From NCBI RefSeq assembly GCF_022811845.1, contig NZ_CP064266.1, positions 2,976,001 through 3,040,000 of the forward strand: a stretch of 64,000 nt of DNA. The letters run 5' to 3'. The DNA comes from Bacillus pseudomycoides. Lineage in GTDB: Bacteria > Bacillota > Bacilli > Bacillales > Bacillaceae_G. The translations under genes and the position numbers were made by a program. This document shows positions 9,084 through 16,356 of the stretch, piece by piece (the stretch's first letter is position 1; the number at the start of each line of letters is the position of its first letter). The notes beneath the pieces are model-generated. The model saw only the letters and a program-made list of their open reading frames with translations. It was not told where the DNA came from and ran no database searches.

Positions 9084-9118
9084 GAAAAACTACCTATATC
9101 AGGTAGTTTTTCTTTTTT
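9084..9118 (+). terminator. Terminator after ypiB
   Basis: GAAAAACTACCT (9084-9095) and AGGTAGTTTTTC (9101-9112) form a perfect stem with a 5-base loop and T-rich flank. Confidence 0.85.
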
Positions 9119-9199
9119 TACCTGTTTTAGTATGGTTTAATATATATAAAGTGAAAGTTCTGTCATTTAGGGTGGGATTATATGCAAAGGAGGGAATGT

Positions 9200-9664
9200 A
9201 TGGTGAAATGGGCTGTAAAAGATGTGGAGCAATTTGAACGAGCTAGAGAGTATGTGGATACTGGTATTATACCCCTTCTTTCTATTTCCGTAGCAAAAGA
9301 AATGAAGAGTATTGTAGCACAAGGAGAATTTATTGAAATTTTAAGTATGGAGCTAGAAAGAGAGTATAAAGGAAGGGTATTTTTGTTACCTCCTTTTACT
9401 TATTTAGCAGAACAACAAAAGGAGGAGCAAGGACGTTTGCAAAATTGGACAAGTCATTTGCAAGAGCAAGGATTGAAACATATTGCTTATGTTACAAGTG
9501 ACTTTGCATGGAAAGAGGGAGAAGCCGCATTACAAGGTAATTTATTTTGGCTACCAGCTTTATCGCTAGAAGAATTTAGTGATCAAGCAAAAAGAGAAGT
9601 AATTCATGCGCATATAAAAAATATAATGGAATTATTAACTGAAAAATGGGAAAATAAAAAATAA
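9200..9664 (+). CDS. ypiF: DUF2487 family protein YpiF
   Basis: A 154-residue soluble protein of unknown function that occupies the ypiF position directly before qcrA. There are two in-frame ATGs, at 9182 and 9200. The second is preceded by AAAGGAGGG at good spacing, so 9200 is preferred and the upstream ATG probably lies in its ribosome site. The sequence is WAVKDVEQFERAREYVDTG at the start and mostly helical after that, without recognisable catalytic motifs. Confidence 0.82.
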   Translation: MVKWAVKDVEQFERAREYVDTGIIPLLSISVAKEMKSIVAQGEFIEILSMELEREYKGRVFLLPPFTYLAEQQKEEQGRLQNWTSHLQEQGLKHIAYVTSDFAWKEGEAALQGNLFWLPALSLEEFSDQAKREVIHAHIKNIMELLTEKWENKK

Positions 9665-9698
9665 GCAGATAGTTCCTATGATTGTGAGTAGTATGATA

Positions 9699-9727
9699 TT
9701 GACCTGCGCATGTGGGTATTATATCAT
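9699..9727 (+). promoter_or_regulatory. Possible promoter upstream of qcrABC
   Basis: TTGACC (9699-9704) and TATCAT (9722-9727) are separated by 17 bases. Just downstream, TTGTC and GACAA form an inverted repeat (9760-9776) next to the qcrA ribosome site that could be an operator. Both are inferences from sequence only. Confidence 0.4.
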
Positions 9728-9801
9728 GATAGTGTCCTAGTTTTTATTTTTATACTGCTTTGTCACGGGGGGACAATTTCTGATAGAGGGGGGAAATTTT
9801 C

Positions 9802-10314
9802 GTGAGCGAGAAAGAACATCGTGTGTCAAGAAGACAATTTTTAAACTACACGCTTACAGGTGTAGGAGGTTTTATGGCAGCTGGGATTTTAATGCCAATG
9901 ACGCGCTTTGCACTTGATCCAGTTTTAAGGAAAGAGGCAGGGGGAGATATGGTTGCTGTTGCACAAGTGAAAGAGATTTCAGCAGAACCAAAACGCTTCG
10001 ACTTTAAAGTGAAACAAGTTGATGGTTGGTATAAGTCAGAAGAACCAAAATCAGCGTGGGTGTATAAAAATGAAAGCGGCGACATTGTAGCGTTATCTCC
10101 CGTGTGTAAACATTTAGGATGTACGGTAAACTGGAATTCGGACAAGAGTCATCCAAATCAATTCTTTTGTCCTTGTCACGCGGGGCGTTATACGAAAGAT
10201 GGTACGAATGTGAAGGGAACTCCACCGCTCGCACCGCTTGATTTGTATGAAGCAAAAGTAAAGGATGGAACGCTTTATTTAGGTAAAGCAAAGCCACAAG
10301 GGGGTGCGAAATAG
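9802..10314 (+). CDS. qcrA: Menaquinol:cytochrome c reductase, Rieske iron-sulfur subunit
   Basis: A 170-residue Rieske protein. The cluster ligands lie in CKHLGC (C102, H104, with C107 forming the disulfide) and CPCHAG (C123, C125, H126). The N-terminus has a twin-arginine-like SRRQFLNYTLTGVGG followed by a hydrophobic segment that anchors the protein in the membrane. The start is GTG at 9802 behind GAGGGGGGAAA. It accepts electrons from menaquinol at the QcrB site and passes them to the cytochrome c domain of QcrC. The stop abuts the qcrB start. Confidence 0.96.
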   Translation: MSEKEHRVSRRQFLNYTLTGVGGFMAAGILMPMTRFALDPVLRKEAGGDMVAVAQVKEISAEPKRFDFKVKQVDGWYKSEEPKSAWVYKNESGDIVALSPVCKHLGCTVNWNSDKSHPNQFFCPCHAGRYTKDGTNVKGTPPLAPLDLYEAKVKDGTLYLGKAKPQGGAK

Positions 10315-10989
10315 ATGCTAAATAAAATCTATGATTGGGTGGACGAAAGGTTGGATATTACACCAATATGGCGTGATATTGCAGACCATGAAGTGCCAGA
10401 GCATGTAAACCCAGCGCATCACTTTTCAGCATTTGTCTATTGCTTTGGGGGGCTAACATTCTTCGTCACTGTGATTCAAATTTTATCAGGTATGTTTTTA
10501 ACAATGTATTATGTGCCTGATATTAAAAATGCTTGGGAATCTGTTTATTATTTACAAAATGAAGTTGCATATGGACAAATTGTTCGCGGCATGCACCATT
10601 GGGGTGCTAGTCTTGTAATTGTAATGATGTTTTTACATACCCTTAGGGTTTTCTTCCAAGGTGCATATAAGAAACCTCGTGAATTAAACTGGATTGTCGG
10701 TGTTCTTATTTTCTTTGTTATGCTAGGTCTTGGTTTTACCGGATATTTATTACCATGGGATATGAAAGCGTTATTTGCAACGAAAGTGGGGATTCAAATC
10801 GCGGAGCAAACACCGCTTATCGGCCCTTATATTAAAACATTACTTGCTGGTCACTCCGAAATTGTCGGGGCTCAAACATTAACTCGCTTCTTTGCTATTC
10901 ACGTCTTCTTCTTACCAGCAGCACTTCTAGGCTTAATGGCCTTCCACTTCATCATGATTCGCAAACAAGGTATTTCTGGTCCGCTATAA
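10315..10989 (+). CDS. qcrB: Menaquinol:cytochrome c reductase, cytochrome b subunit
   Basis: A 224-residue cytochrome b6-type protein with four membrane helices. Haem-ligand histidines are visible in MHHWGAS and IHVFFLPAALLGLMAFHFIM. The loop GFTGYLLPWDMKALFATKVG is the conserved quinol-site region. Its ATG immediately follows the qcrA stop. The length is that of the split b6 subunit, with the subunit IV part carried by QcrC. Confidence 0.96.
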   Translation: MLNKIYDWVDERLDITPIWRDIADHEVPEHVNPAHHFSAFVYCFGGLTFFVTVIQILSGMFLTMYYVPDIKNAWESVYYLQNEVAYGQIVRGMHHWGASLVIVMMFLHTLRVFFQGAYKKPRELNWIVGVLIFFVMLGLGFTGYLLPWDMKALFATKVGIQIAEQTPLIGPYIKTLLAGHSEIVGAQTLTRFFAIHVFFLPAALLGLMAFHFIMIRKQGISGPL

Positions 10990-11042
10990 GAGATTGCTAA
11001 TTTGAAAGAATAGGAGAAAAACTGAATTGAAGGAGGGAGATT

Positions 11043-11810
11043 ATGCATCGCGGCAAAGGGATGAAGTTTGTGGGAGATTCACGAGTGCCTGTAGCGCGTA
11101 AACCGAATATTCCCAAAGATTATTCTGAATATCCAGGGAAAACAGAAGCATTTTGGCCGAACTTCTTATTGAAAGAATGGATGGTTGGTGCGGTTTTTTT
11201 AATCGGTTATTTATGTTTGACGGTGGCGCACCCGTCACCACTTGAGAGAATGGCGGATCCTACAGATGCGGGATATATACCACTTCCAGACTGGTACTTC
11301 TTATTTTTATATCAATTGTTAAAATACTCCTATGCATCAGGTCCGTTTACTGTAATTGGTGCGTTTATTATGCCAGGAATCGCATTTGGAGCACTACTGT
11401 TGGCTCCATTTCTGGATCGAGGTCCTGAAAGACGTCCATTGAAACGTCCGGTTGCAACTGGATTTATGCTTCTAGCAATTGCTTCTATCATCTTTTTAAC
11501 ATGGGAATCTGTGGCACATCACGACTGGGAAGCTGCAAAAAAACAAGGTGCTATTGTTAAAACGGTTCAAGTTGATAAAAATGATGAAGGTTATAAACTT
11601 GTGCAAAAAAATACGTGTTTAACATGTCACGGTGATAACTTACAAGGTGGTGCTGCAGCGCCGGCACTGCAAAACTTAACATTAAAACCAGAGGAAATTG
11701 CAAAGATTGCAAAAGATGGAAAAGGTGCAATGCCTAAAGGGGTATTTAAAGGAACGGATGAAGAGTTGAAAAAACTTTCGGAATTCATTGCAAAATACAA
11801 TAAAAAATAA
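11043..11810 (+). CDS. qcrC: Menaquinol:cytochrome c reductase, fused subunit IV/cytochrome c
   Basis: A 255-residue fusion. Residues about 45-160 have three membrane segments and the PDWYF motif (82-86), equivalent to PEWY of the quinol-oxidising site. Residues about 175-255 form an external cytochrome c domain with the haem motif CLTCH (192-196) and the likely axial methionine in GAMPKG. The fusion is characteristic of Bacillus. GAAGGAGGGAG precedes the start. The gene ends the operon, with a strong terminator just after. Confidence 0.96.
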   Translation: MHRGKGMKFVGDSRVPVARKPNIPKDYSEYPGKTEAFWPNFLLKEWMVGAVFLIGYLCLTVAHPSPLERMADPTDAGYIPLPDWYFLFLYQLLKYSYASGPFTVIGAFIMPGIAFGALLLAPFLDRGPERRPLKRPVATGFMLLAIASIIFLTWESVAHHDWEAAKKQGAIVKTVQVDKNDEGYKLVQKNTCLTCHGDNLQGGAAAPALQNLTLKPEEIAKIAKDGKGAMPKGVFKGTDEELKKLSEFIAKYNKK

Positions 11811-11815
11811 GAGAG

Positions 11816-11848
11816 AGCTGACTACAATTTTTGTAGTCAGCTTTTCTA
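11816..11848 (+). terminator. Terminator after qcrABC
   Basis: AGCTGACTACAA (11816-11827) pairs perfectly with TTGTAGTCAGCT (11831-11842), followed by TTTC. Confidence 0.9.
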
Positions 11849-11879
11849 TTTAGAATAAAAAGTTTGGTATAATATATAA

Positions 11880-12066
11880 ATACATTTTAAATTTCCGCAT
11901 ATAAGTCACGGTTATGAAAACAAAAGAATTTCTCTACTTATTTTCTTTTTCTGTTTTCACATGGCATGGGGCTAAAAAGGCACTGACCGCTTCTACCCAT
12001 GAGTGGATATTCTTCCCAGCCAAAAAGAAAGGGTTTATATCGTTTTTTTCAATTTGTATTTATATA
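11880..12066 (-). repeat. Interspersed repeat family 1, copy D, inverted and full-length
   Basis: Read on the minus strand it has TATAAATACAAATTGAAAAA, ATATAAACCCTTTCTTTTT, the core GTAGAAGCGGTCAG (11983-11996), GCCTTTTTAGCCCC and a tail ending near TCATAACCGTGACTTATATG. It is the longest copy in the window and defines the element as roughly 170-185 bases. It lies between the qcr terminator and ypjA, and no gene is otherwise seen there. Confidence 0.7.
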
Positions 12067-12126
12067 GAATGGGGCATTTTGATGTAATAAAGAACTACTA
12101 TATTTGAAAGGTGTTGTACATATAGA

Positions 12127-12717
12127 TTGGCTTATTTGTATGCTTTATTAAGACAGCGTTCCGTTTTATTATTTTTGCTCATCACTAACATTTTAGGGAC
12201 AATATATGGATTTATTTGGTATGGAGATCAATTGATGGAAACTTCAGTCATATTTTGGCCATTCGTTCCTGATAGTCCGATTGCAAGTTTCTTTTTTGTT
12301 TTTGTGTTACTGGCCTTTTTATACAATAAAAATTGGGGGTTAATAGAAGCTTTTGCAATCGTTTCCTTAATGAAATATGGTATATGGGCTGTTGTTGTAA
12401 ATGGTATTATGTTTGTGGTTAAGGGAGAACTTGGGTTTATCAGTTATATGTTGGTGTTTTCTCATTTTGCAATGGCCGTGCAAGGTCTACTGTATGCCCC
12501 GTTTTATCGTATAAAAAAATGGCATTTTATTGTGGTGAGCATATGGACGTTACATAATGATGTAATTGATTATTTGTTTTGGCAAATGCCGAGATATGGT
12601 ATCATGCATTTGTTTGTAGAACAAATTGGTTATTTTACATTTTGGCTAAGTATTGTTGTGCTAGCTATTACATATTATTATTGTTTAAGCAGGAATCGAA
12701 AGCGATTTTCGCTATGA
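12127..12717 (+). CDS. ypjA: DUF1405 membrane protein YpjA
   Basis: A 196-residue protein with about six hydrophobic segments and no soluble domain, in the ypjA position after qcrC. The conserved region around HNDVIDYLFWQMP is characteristic of the family. No ATG is usable; the best start is TTG at 12127, with GAAAGGTG some 14 bases upstream, which suggests weak translation. Function unknown; it is an integral membrane protein. Confidence 0.82.
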   Translation: MAYLYALLRQRSVLLFLLITNILGTIYGFIWYGDQLMETSVIFWPFVPDSPIASFFFVFVLLAFLYNKNWGLIEAFAIVSLMKYGIWAVVVNGIMFVVKGELGFISYMLVFSHFAMAVQGLLYAPFYRIKKWHFIVVSIWTLHNDVIDYLFWQMPRYGIMHLFVEQIGYFTFWLSIVVLAITYYYCLSRNRKRFSL

Positions 12718-12744
12718 AATTAAATGAAGAATTGGGGAAAATAA

Positions 12745-13431
12745 ATGAAGGAAAATAAGCTAGGGATAAGGGTGTTAGATAGTTTTATAAATTCCATTGT
12801 TGCATACTGTATAGCATTTTTTATTTTTGCACTTGCGACTACAATTGTTGTATACGGAAAATGGTTATACTATGCAGATATAAACTTTTTAAATATACCA
12901 GATTTGGCTAATATGACAGAGCTAGAGATTAAGAAAAATTATGATGCACTAATTACGTATCTCTCGCCTTTTTACCAAGGGGCATTACAGTTTCCTACAT
13001 TAGATATGTCAACAAATGGAAGGGTTCATTTTGTTGATGTGAAAAATATTTTAGTGAACATTCAATATGGAATGTGTATGGCGCTCGTGATCGCTTTACT
13101 GGGCGGGTGGTATTTATTACGTAAACGAAAAACGAGATTTTTATTACATGGCGCAATTTTGACCATTATATTTCCGATTGCGCTTGTTTTGCCTATTATA
13201 ATTAATTTTGAAAAGAGCTTTGTTCTATTTCATAAACTTCTTTTTAGTAATGATTATTGGCAGTTTGATAGCGAAAAGGATCCTGTTATTCTCATGTTAC
13301 CAGAACAATTTTTCATGCATGCAGCATGTGCAATTTTGTTATTCATTTTATGCGGTAGTGCTGTTTGTTATTTTACGTATCGCTATTTACGAAAAAAGGA
13401 AAGAGCTTCTATGAACCATCTTAGTTCATAA
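12745..13431 (+). CDS. TIGR01906/DUF1461-type integral membrane protein
   Basis: A 228-residue protein with four membrane helices: one near the N-terminus, two central, one near the C-terminus. A long outside loop (about residues 45-105) contains YDALITYLSPFYQG and VHFVDVKNIL. A second loop carries NDYWQFDSEKDPVILMLPEQFF. This arrangement matches the DUF1461 family. Function unknown. The gene directly follows ypjA with a ribosome site GGGGAAAA, so the two are probably co-transcribed. Confidence 0.78.
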   Translation: MKENKLGIRVLDSFINSIVAYCIAFFIFALATTIVVYGKWLYYADINFLNIPDLANMTELEIKKNYDALITYLSPFYQGALQFPTLDMSTNGRVHFVDVKNILVNIQYGMCMALVIALLGGWYLLRKRKTRFLLHGAILTIIFPIALVLPIIINFEKSFVLFHKLLFSNDYWQFDSEKDPVILMLPEQFFMHAACAILLFILCGSAVCYFTYRYLRKKERASMNHLSS

Positions 13432-13496
13432 AGAGAAACTTTAATTAGTAAAAAGTTTTTATCTTTATTAATTATGTGTTTGCACCAATTGGGATG

Positions 13497-13650
13497 AAGT
13501 GAAACTTTACTCAGTGGGGGCTTCATCCCACACTGAGTATTAGTTGAACGAATCGGGCTTTTACGGACAGTTAATCTCCCACCTAACTTCTTTGTTTTTG
13601 CAGAATTTTGAGGTGGGAGTCTTACTGTCCGTTAATGTGGGATAAAATAT
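13497..13650 (-). repeat. Interspersed repeat family 2, long copy, inverted
   Basis: About 150 bases with two nested palindromes. ACTCAGTG...CACTGAGT spans 13511-13539, and ACGGACAGTTAATCTCCCACCT pairs in part with AGGTGGGAGTCTTACTGTCCGT across 13560-13634. Ends are AAAGTTTCACT and ATTTTATCCCAC. Shorter relatives occur at 16165, 17381, 25684, 37585, 45275, 47485 and 62004. No coding frame of substance is present in 13432-13723. Confidence 0.75.
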
Positions 13651-13723
13651 TTTTCAGCTTTGTTCTGTTCTATTCTTGTCCACCTAAACATATTTTGTAC
13701 TAGTAGTTATAGGGGGGACCGGA

Positions 13724-14512
13724 ATGAAGAGAGCCTTAATTGGAATGATAGCGTGTTTGATTATATTGTTTCCAGTACGTATATATGGTGAAGAATGGAA
13801 TGAGTTGACGGGGCTATTAGATGATTCTTTGCAACTTGTAAAACAAGAAGAATATGAGAAAGCAACGGAAGTATTACAGCATTTCTCAGAGCAATTTGTA
13901 TTACGAGAGAATAAAAAAGAGAATAAACTAACACCTACGCATTTTCGGGTAATTTCTTTAGCGTATGACAAAGCGCAACAATCACTTGAGGAAGAAAGTG
14001 TAGATCGTCAAATAAAAATAGATGATGTATTGGCATTACAACTGGTGGTAGATGCGGAAGTGTCTAAGTATCAACCGCTTTGGATAGAACGAGAAGGGCG
14101 TATTATGGGGGCTTTTGCTAAAGTAGAGAAGGCACTTCAAATAGAAGATGATGAACGATTCCAACAATCACTAAATACATTTTTACATGAATTTGGTGTG
14201 ATTTATCCAAGTTTAATGATTGCGTTGCCAGAAAATCAATCACAGCGTGTAAATGCCCATCTATCGTATTTGGATGAATTTCGTAACGTTATGTTAAAAA
14301 ATAAAAGTGGGCAAACGCAATTAGGAATTATAAAAGGGGATTTACAAAAAATATTTCAAACAGCAAAAAAAGATGAAGTGGATTCTTCTCTAATATGGTT
14401 TATGACAATTACAGGTGGCCTCATTTTTTTTACATTAACATACGTTGGCTGGAGAAAGTATAAGGGAGAGAAAGCAAAACGTACTAGTGGGATACATTCT
14501 AAAAACCGATAA
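13724..14512 (+). CDS. ypjB: Sporulation-associated protein YpjB
   Basis: A 262-residue protein with an N-terminal signal-like segment (MKRALIGMIACLIILFPVRI), a mostly helical extracellular part of about 190 residues, and one C-terminal membrane segment (LIWFMTITGGLIFFTLTYVGW) followed by a basic tail. That topology and the place after ypjA match the Bacillus YpjB family, which is annotated as a sporulation protein. A GGGGGG ribosome site precedes the ATG at 13724. The exact role is not known to me. Confidence 0.8.
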   Translation: MKRALIGMIACLIILFPVRIYGEEWNELTGLLDDSLQLVKQEEYEKATEVLQHFSEQFVLRENKKENKLTPTHFRVISLAYDKAQQSLEEESVDRQIKIDDVLALQLVVDAEVSKYQPLWIEREGRIMGAFAKVEKALQIEDDERFQQSLNTFLHEFGVIYPSLMIALPENQSQRVNAHLSYLDEFRNVMLKNKSGQTQLGIIKGDLQKIFQTAKKDEVDSSLIWFMTITGGLIFFTLTYVGWRKYKGEKAKRTSGIHSKNR

Positions 14513-14549
14513 GGTTACGAATTTAGACATGGATTGTAAGGTTTCTTTA

Positions 14550-14578
14550 TTGACAATGTTTAAAGAAGAAAATAGAAT
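14550..14578 (+). promoter_or_regulatory. Sigma-A-type promoter for yugP
   Basis: Consensus TTGACA (14550-14555), a 17-base spacer and TAGAAT (14573-14578), about 40 bases before the gene start. Confidence 0.75.
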
Positions 14579-14617
14579 GGAAAGTACTAATAATTACGAC
14601 TTCAATGGAGGTTCATG

Positions 14618-15301
14618 ATGGCTTTTTATTTGGTGTATTTCGCGATCATTATGATCATACCGTTGTATGCACAATCAAAAGTACGCAGTGCTTATAGTAA
14701 GTATTCGCAAGTGTATTCAACATCGGGTATGACAGGAGCGGAAGTAGCTCGAAAAATTTTAGATGAAAATGGTTTATATAACGTAGCTGTAGAAGAAACA
14801 CCAGGGCATTTGTCAGATCACTATGATCCAACAGCTAAAACGGTTCGCTTGTCAACTGATAACTATTATGGTCATTCAGTTGCTGGAACAGCTGTAGCAG
14901 CTCATGAAGTAGGGCATGCGATTCAAGATGCGAAAGATTATAAATTTATGCGTTTTCGCCATTCCCTAGTTCCTGTTGCAAACTTCGGATCGAATATGTC
15001 ATGGGTGTTTATTATGATTGGTATATTTGCAACGATGTCAAAATTGTTGTTATTAGGAATTGTTTTAATGGCAGCAGGTGTAGTTTTCCAACTTGTTACA
15101 TTACCGGTTGAGTTTGATGCTTCAAAACGTGCGATGCAGCAAATTGAAGCACTTGGAATTGTATCAACAGATGAATATGGGCAAGCTCGTAAAGTATTGA
15201 ACGCAGCAGCATTAACATACGTGGCAGCGGCGGCGGTAGCAGTATTTGAACTACTTCGTCTCGTATTAGTTTACACAGGTATGCAACGTAGCGATGATTA
15301 A
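14618..15301 (+). CDS. yugP: YugP-type membrane zinc metallopeptidase
   Basis: A 227-residue membrane protein with the zinc-protease motif HEVGH within AVAAHEVGHAIQD. Membrane helices lie at the N-terminus, in the middle (two) and at the C-terminus. Two adjacent ATGs (14615, 14618) are possible; GGAGG at 14607-14611 is better spaced for the second. The family is neutral zinc metallopeptidase type 2; natural substrates are unknown. It has its own promoter and terminator. Confidence 0.85.
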   Translation: MAFYLVYFAIIMIIPLYAQSKVRSAYSKYSQVYSTSGMTGAEVARKILDENGLYNVAVEETPGHLSDHYDPTAKTVRLSTDNYYGHSVAGTAVAAHEVGHAIQDAKDYKFMRFRHSLVPVANFGSNMSWVFIMIGIFATMSKLLLLGIVLMAAGVVFQLVTLPVEFDASKRAMQQIEALGIVSTDEYGQARKVLNAAALTYVAAAAVAVFELLRLVLVYTGMQRSDD

Positions 15302-15328
15302 AGACTATCGATTTCGATAGTCTTTTTT
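15301..15328 (+). terminator. Terminator after yugP
   Basis: AAGACTATCGA pairs with TCGATAGTCTT, with a short loop and T6. Confidence 0.9.
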
Positions 15329-15337
15329 ATAAAAGAT

Positions 15338-15368
15338 AGAACCCGTACTCTTTTGGAGTACGGGTTCT
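15338..15368 (-). terminator. Second hairpin, probably a minus-strand terminator
   Basis: AGAACCCGTACTC (15338-15350) pairs perfectly with GAGTACGGGTTCT (15356-15368). Read on the minus strand it is followed by ATCTTTTAT. It lies just past the stop of the minus-strand coding remnant at 15389-15511, which suggests it once ended that gene. Confidence 0.6.
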
Positions 15369-15388
15369 ATTACGTTTGAGTTCCTTGG

Positions 15389-15511
15389 CTATGTTGGTAA
15401 TTCAAACTTAATTGTTTGACCTTTTGTAGTATCTTGTAAACTCATATCAACGTAATGAATTTTAGGGAGAAAGTTATAATAAGAAGTATAGAGACAGTGA
15501 CTATGAGTGAA
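15389..15511 (-). pseudogene. Possible 3' remnant of a lost minus-strand gene
   Basis: The minus strand reads in frame through about 40 codons to a TAG at 15391-15389, ending SLQDTTKGQTIKFELPT, followed 20 bases later by a perfect terminator hairpin. It overlaps the likely UDG start region and has no plausible start. Protein-like composition plus the matching terminator suggest the tail of a deleted gene. I do not recognise the family. Confidence 0.35.
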
Positions 15512-15521
15512 GGTGATGAAA

Positions 15522-16154
15522 ATGAAATATCCAGATTCATTGGTGGAGCATGTGAAAGGCCGTAGTGTTAATTATGCATTAGAGGGGTTTTTATGTGGAC
15601 AAGGTCCCGAAAAGCCGAAACTGATGCTTGTTGGAGAAGCTCCTGGAGAAACTGAAATTCATAACGGAATTCCGTTTAGCGGGAGGGCAGGTAAGGAGTT
15701 AATGGGATTTTTAGAACGGATTGGTCTGACAAGAGAGGAGGTTTATATTACAAGTGCCGTTCGGAGCCGACCGTATAAATGGAGAGAAAAGAGAGAGCGA
15801 AACGGACAAGTTGTTCAGAAGAAATATAACCGAACACCAAATCAAGGAGAAATACTTGTGCATGCTCCTTTGTTAGACTATGAATTAGAACGGGTTCAGG
15901 CGCCGGTTATTGTAACTCTTGGAAATATTGCATTAAAACGTTTGGTAGGAAATGATAAAAAAATCACAGATGTTCATGGCCAATTATTAAAGCAACCGGT
16001 GCAGAAATTGAAGAATAATCAAAGTACAGATTTTACATGGACTGAGAAAAGGTATAATGTTTTTCCAACATTTCATCCAGCCTCTATTTTTTATAATAGG
16101 AGCTTGTTGGATCTGATTTATGAGGATTTAGAGAAGTTGAGGGAGTACATATAG
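15522..16154 (+). CDS. Uracil-DNA glycosylase superfamily protein (family 4/5-like)
   Basis: A 210-residue protein with the UDG-superfamily motif 1 GEAPGETE followed by GIPFSGRAGKELMGFLERI, and the C-terminal histidine motif FHPASIF. It would remove uracil or related lesions from DNA. The cysteine set that holds the Fe-S cluster in classical family 4 enzymes is not evident: only one cysteine, in FLCGQGPEKP, lies before motif 1. The frame is open from GTG 15507, but AAGGTGAT (15510-15517) supports the ATG at 15522. It stands alone between repeat copies. Confidence 0.8.
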   Translation: MKYPDSLVEHVKGRSVNYALEGFLCGQGPEKPKLMLVGEAPGETEIHNGIPFSGRAGKELMGFLERIGLTREEVYITSAVRSRPYKWREKRERNGQVVQKKYNRTPNQGEILVHAPLLDYELERVQAPVIVTLGNIALKRLVGNDKKITDVHGQLLKQPVQKLKNNQSTDFTWTEKRYNVFPTFHPASIFYNRSLLDLIYEDLEKLREYI

Positions 16155-16164
16155 CAAAAGCTTA

Positions 16165-16270
16165 CATTCTGTATGAATGGGCAGTAAGACTCCACCTCAC
16201 CATTCCGGAAAAGTAAAGAGTGAGGGAAGGGTTAATAATCAGTGGTGAATGAAAAAATCTCACTAATTAC
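16165..16270 (+). repeat. Interspersed repeat family 2, diverged copy
   Basis: GGGCAGTAAGACTCCACCTCA at the left, AATAATCAGTGGTGAATGAA and a partial palindrome with TCTCACTAATTACAGTTTCA at the right follow the same order as the other family 2 copies. Confidence 0.6.
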
Positions 16271-16299
16271 AGTTTCAATTGATAGTGGTTTAAAAAATA

Positions 16300-16327
16300 G
16301 GAAAGCTATCGGATTCGATAGCTTTCC
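16300..16327 (-). terminator. Terminator after yitT
   Basis: GGAAAGCTATCG (16300-16311) pairs perfectly with CGATAGCTTTCC (16316-16327). On the minus strand it is followed by TATTTTTTAAA. Confidence 0.85.
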
Positions 16328-16356
16328 TAATTTATATGTTTAGAAAGGTTATCTGT

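Noticed and set aside
2045..12066. Insertion sequence with transposase as the source of the deletions
   Set aside because: No transposase gene or remnant is found near either site; only short non-coding repeats are present.
13208..13414. A 68-residue plus-strand frame inside the TIGR01906-type gene
   Set aside because: It is out of frame within a well-supported membrane protein gene and has no ribosome site.
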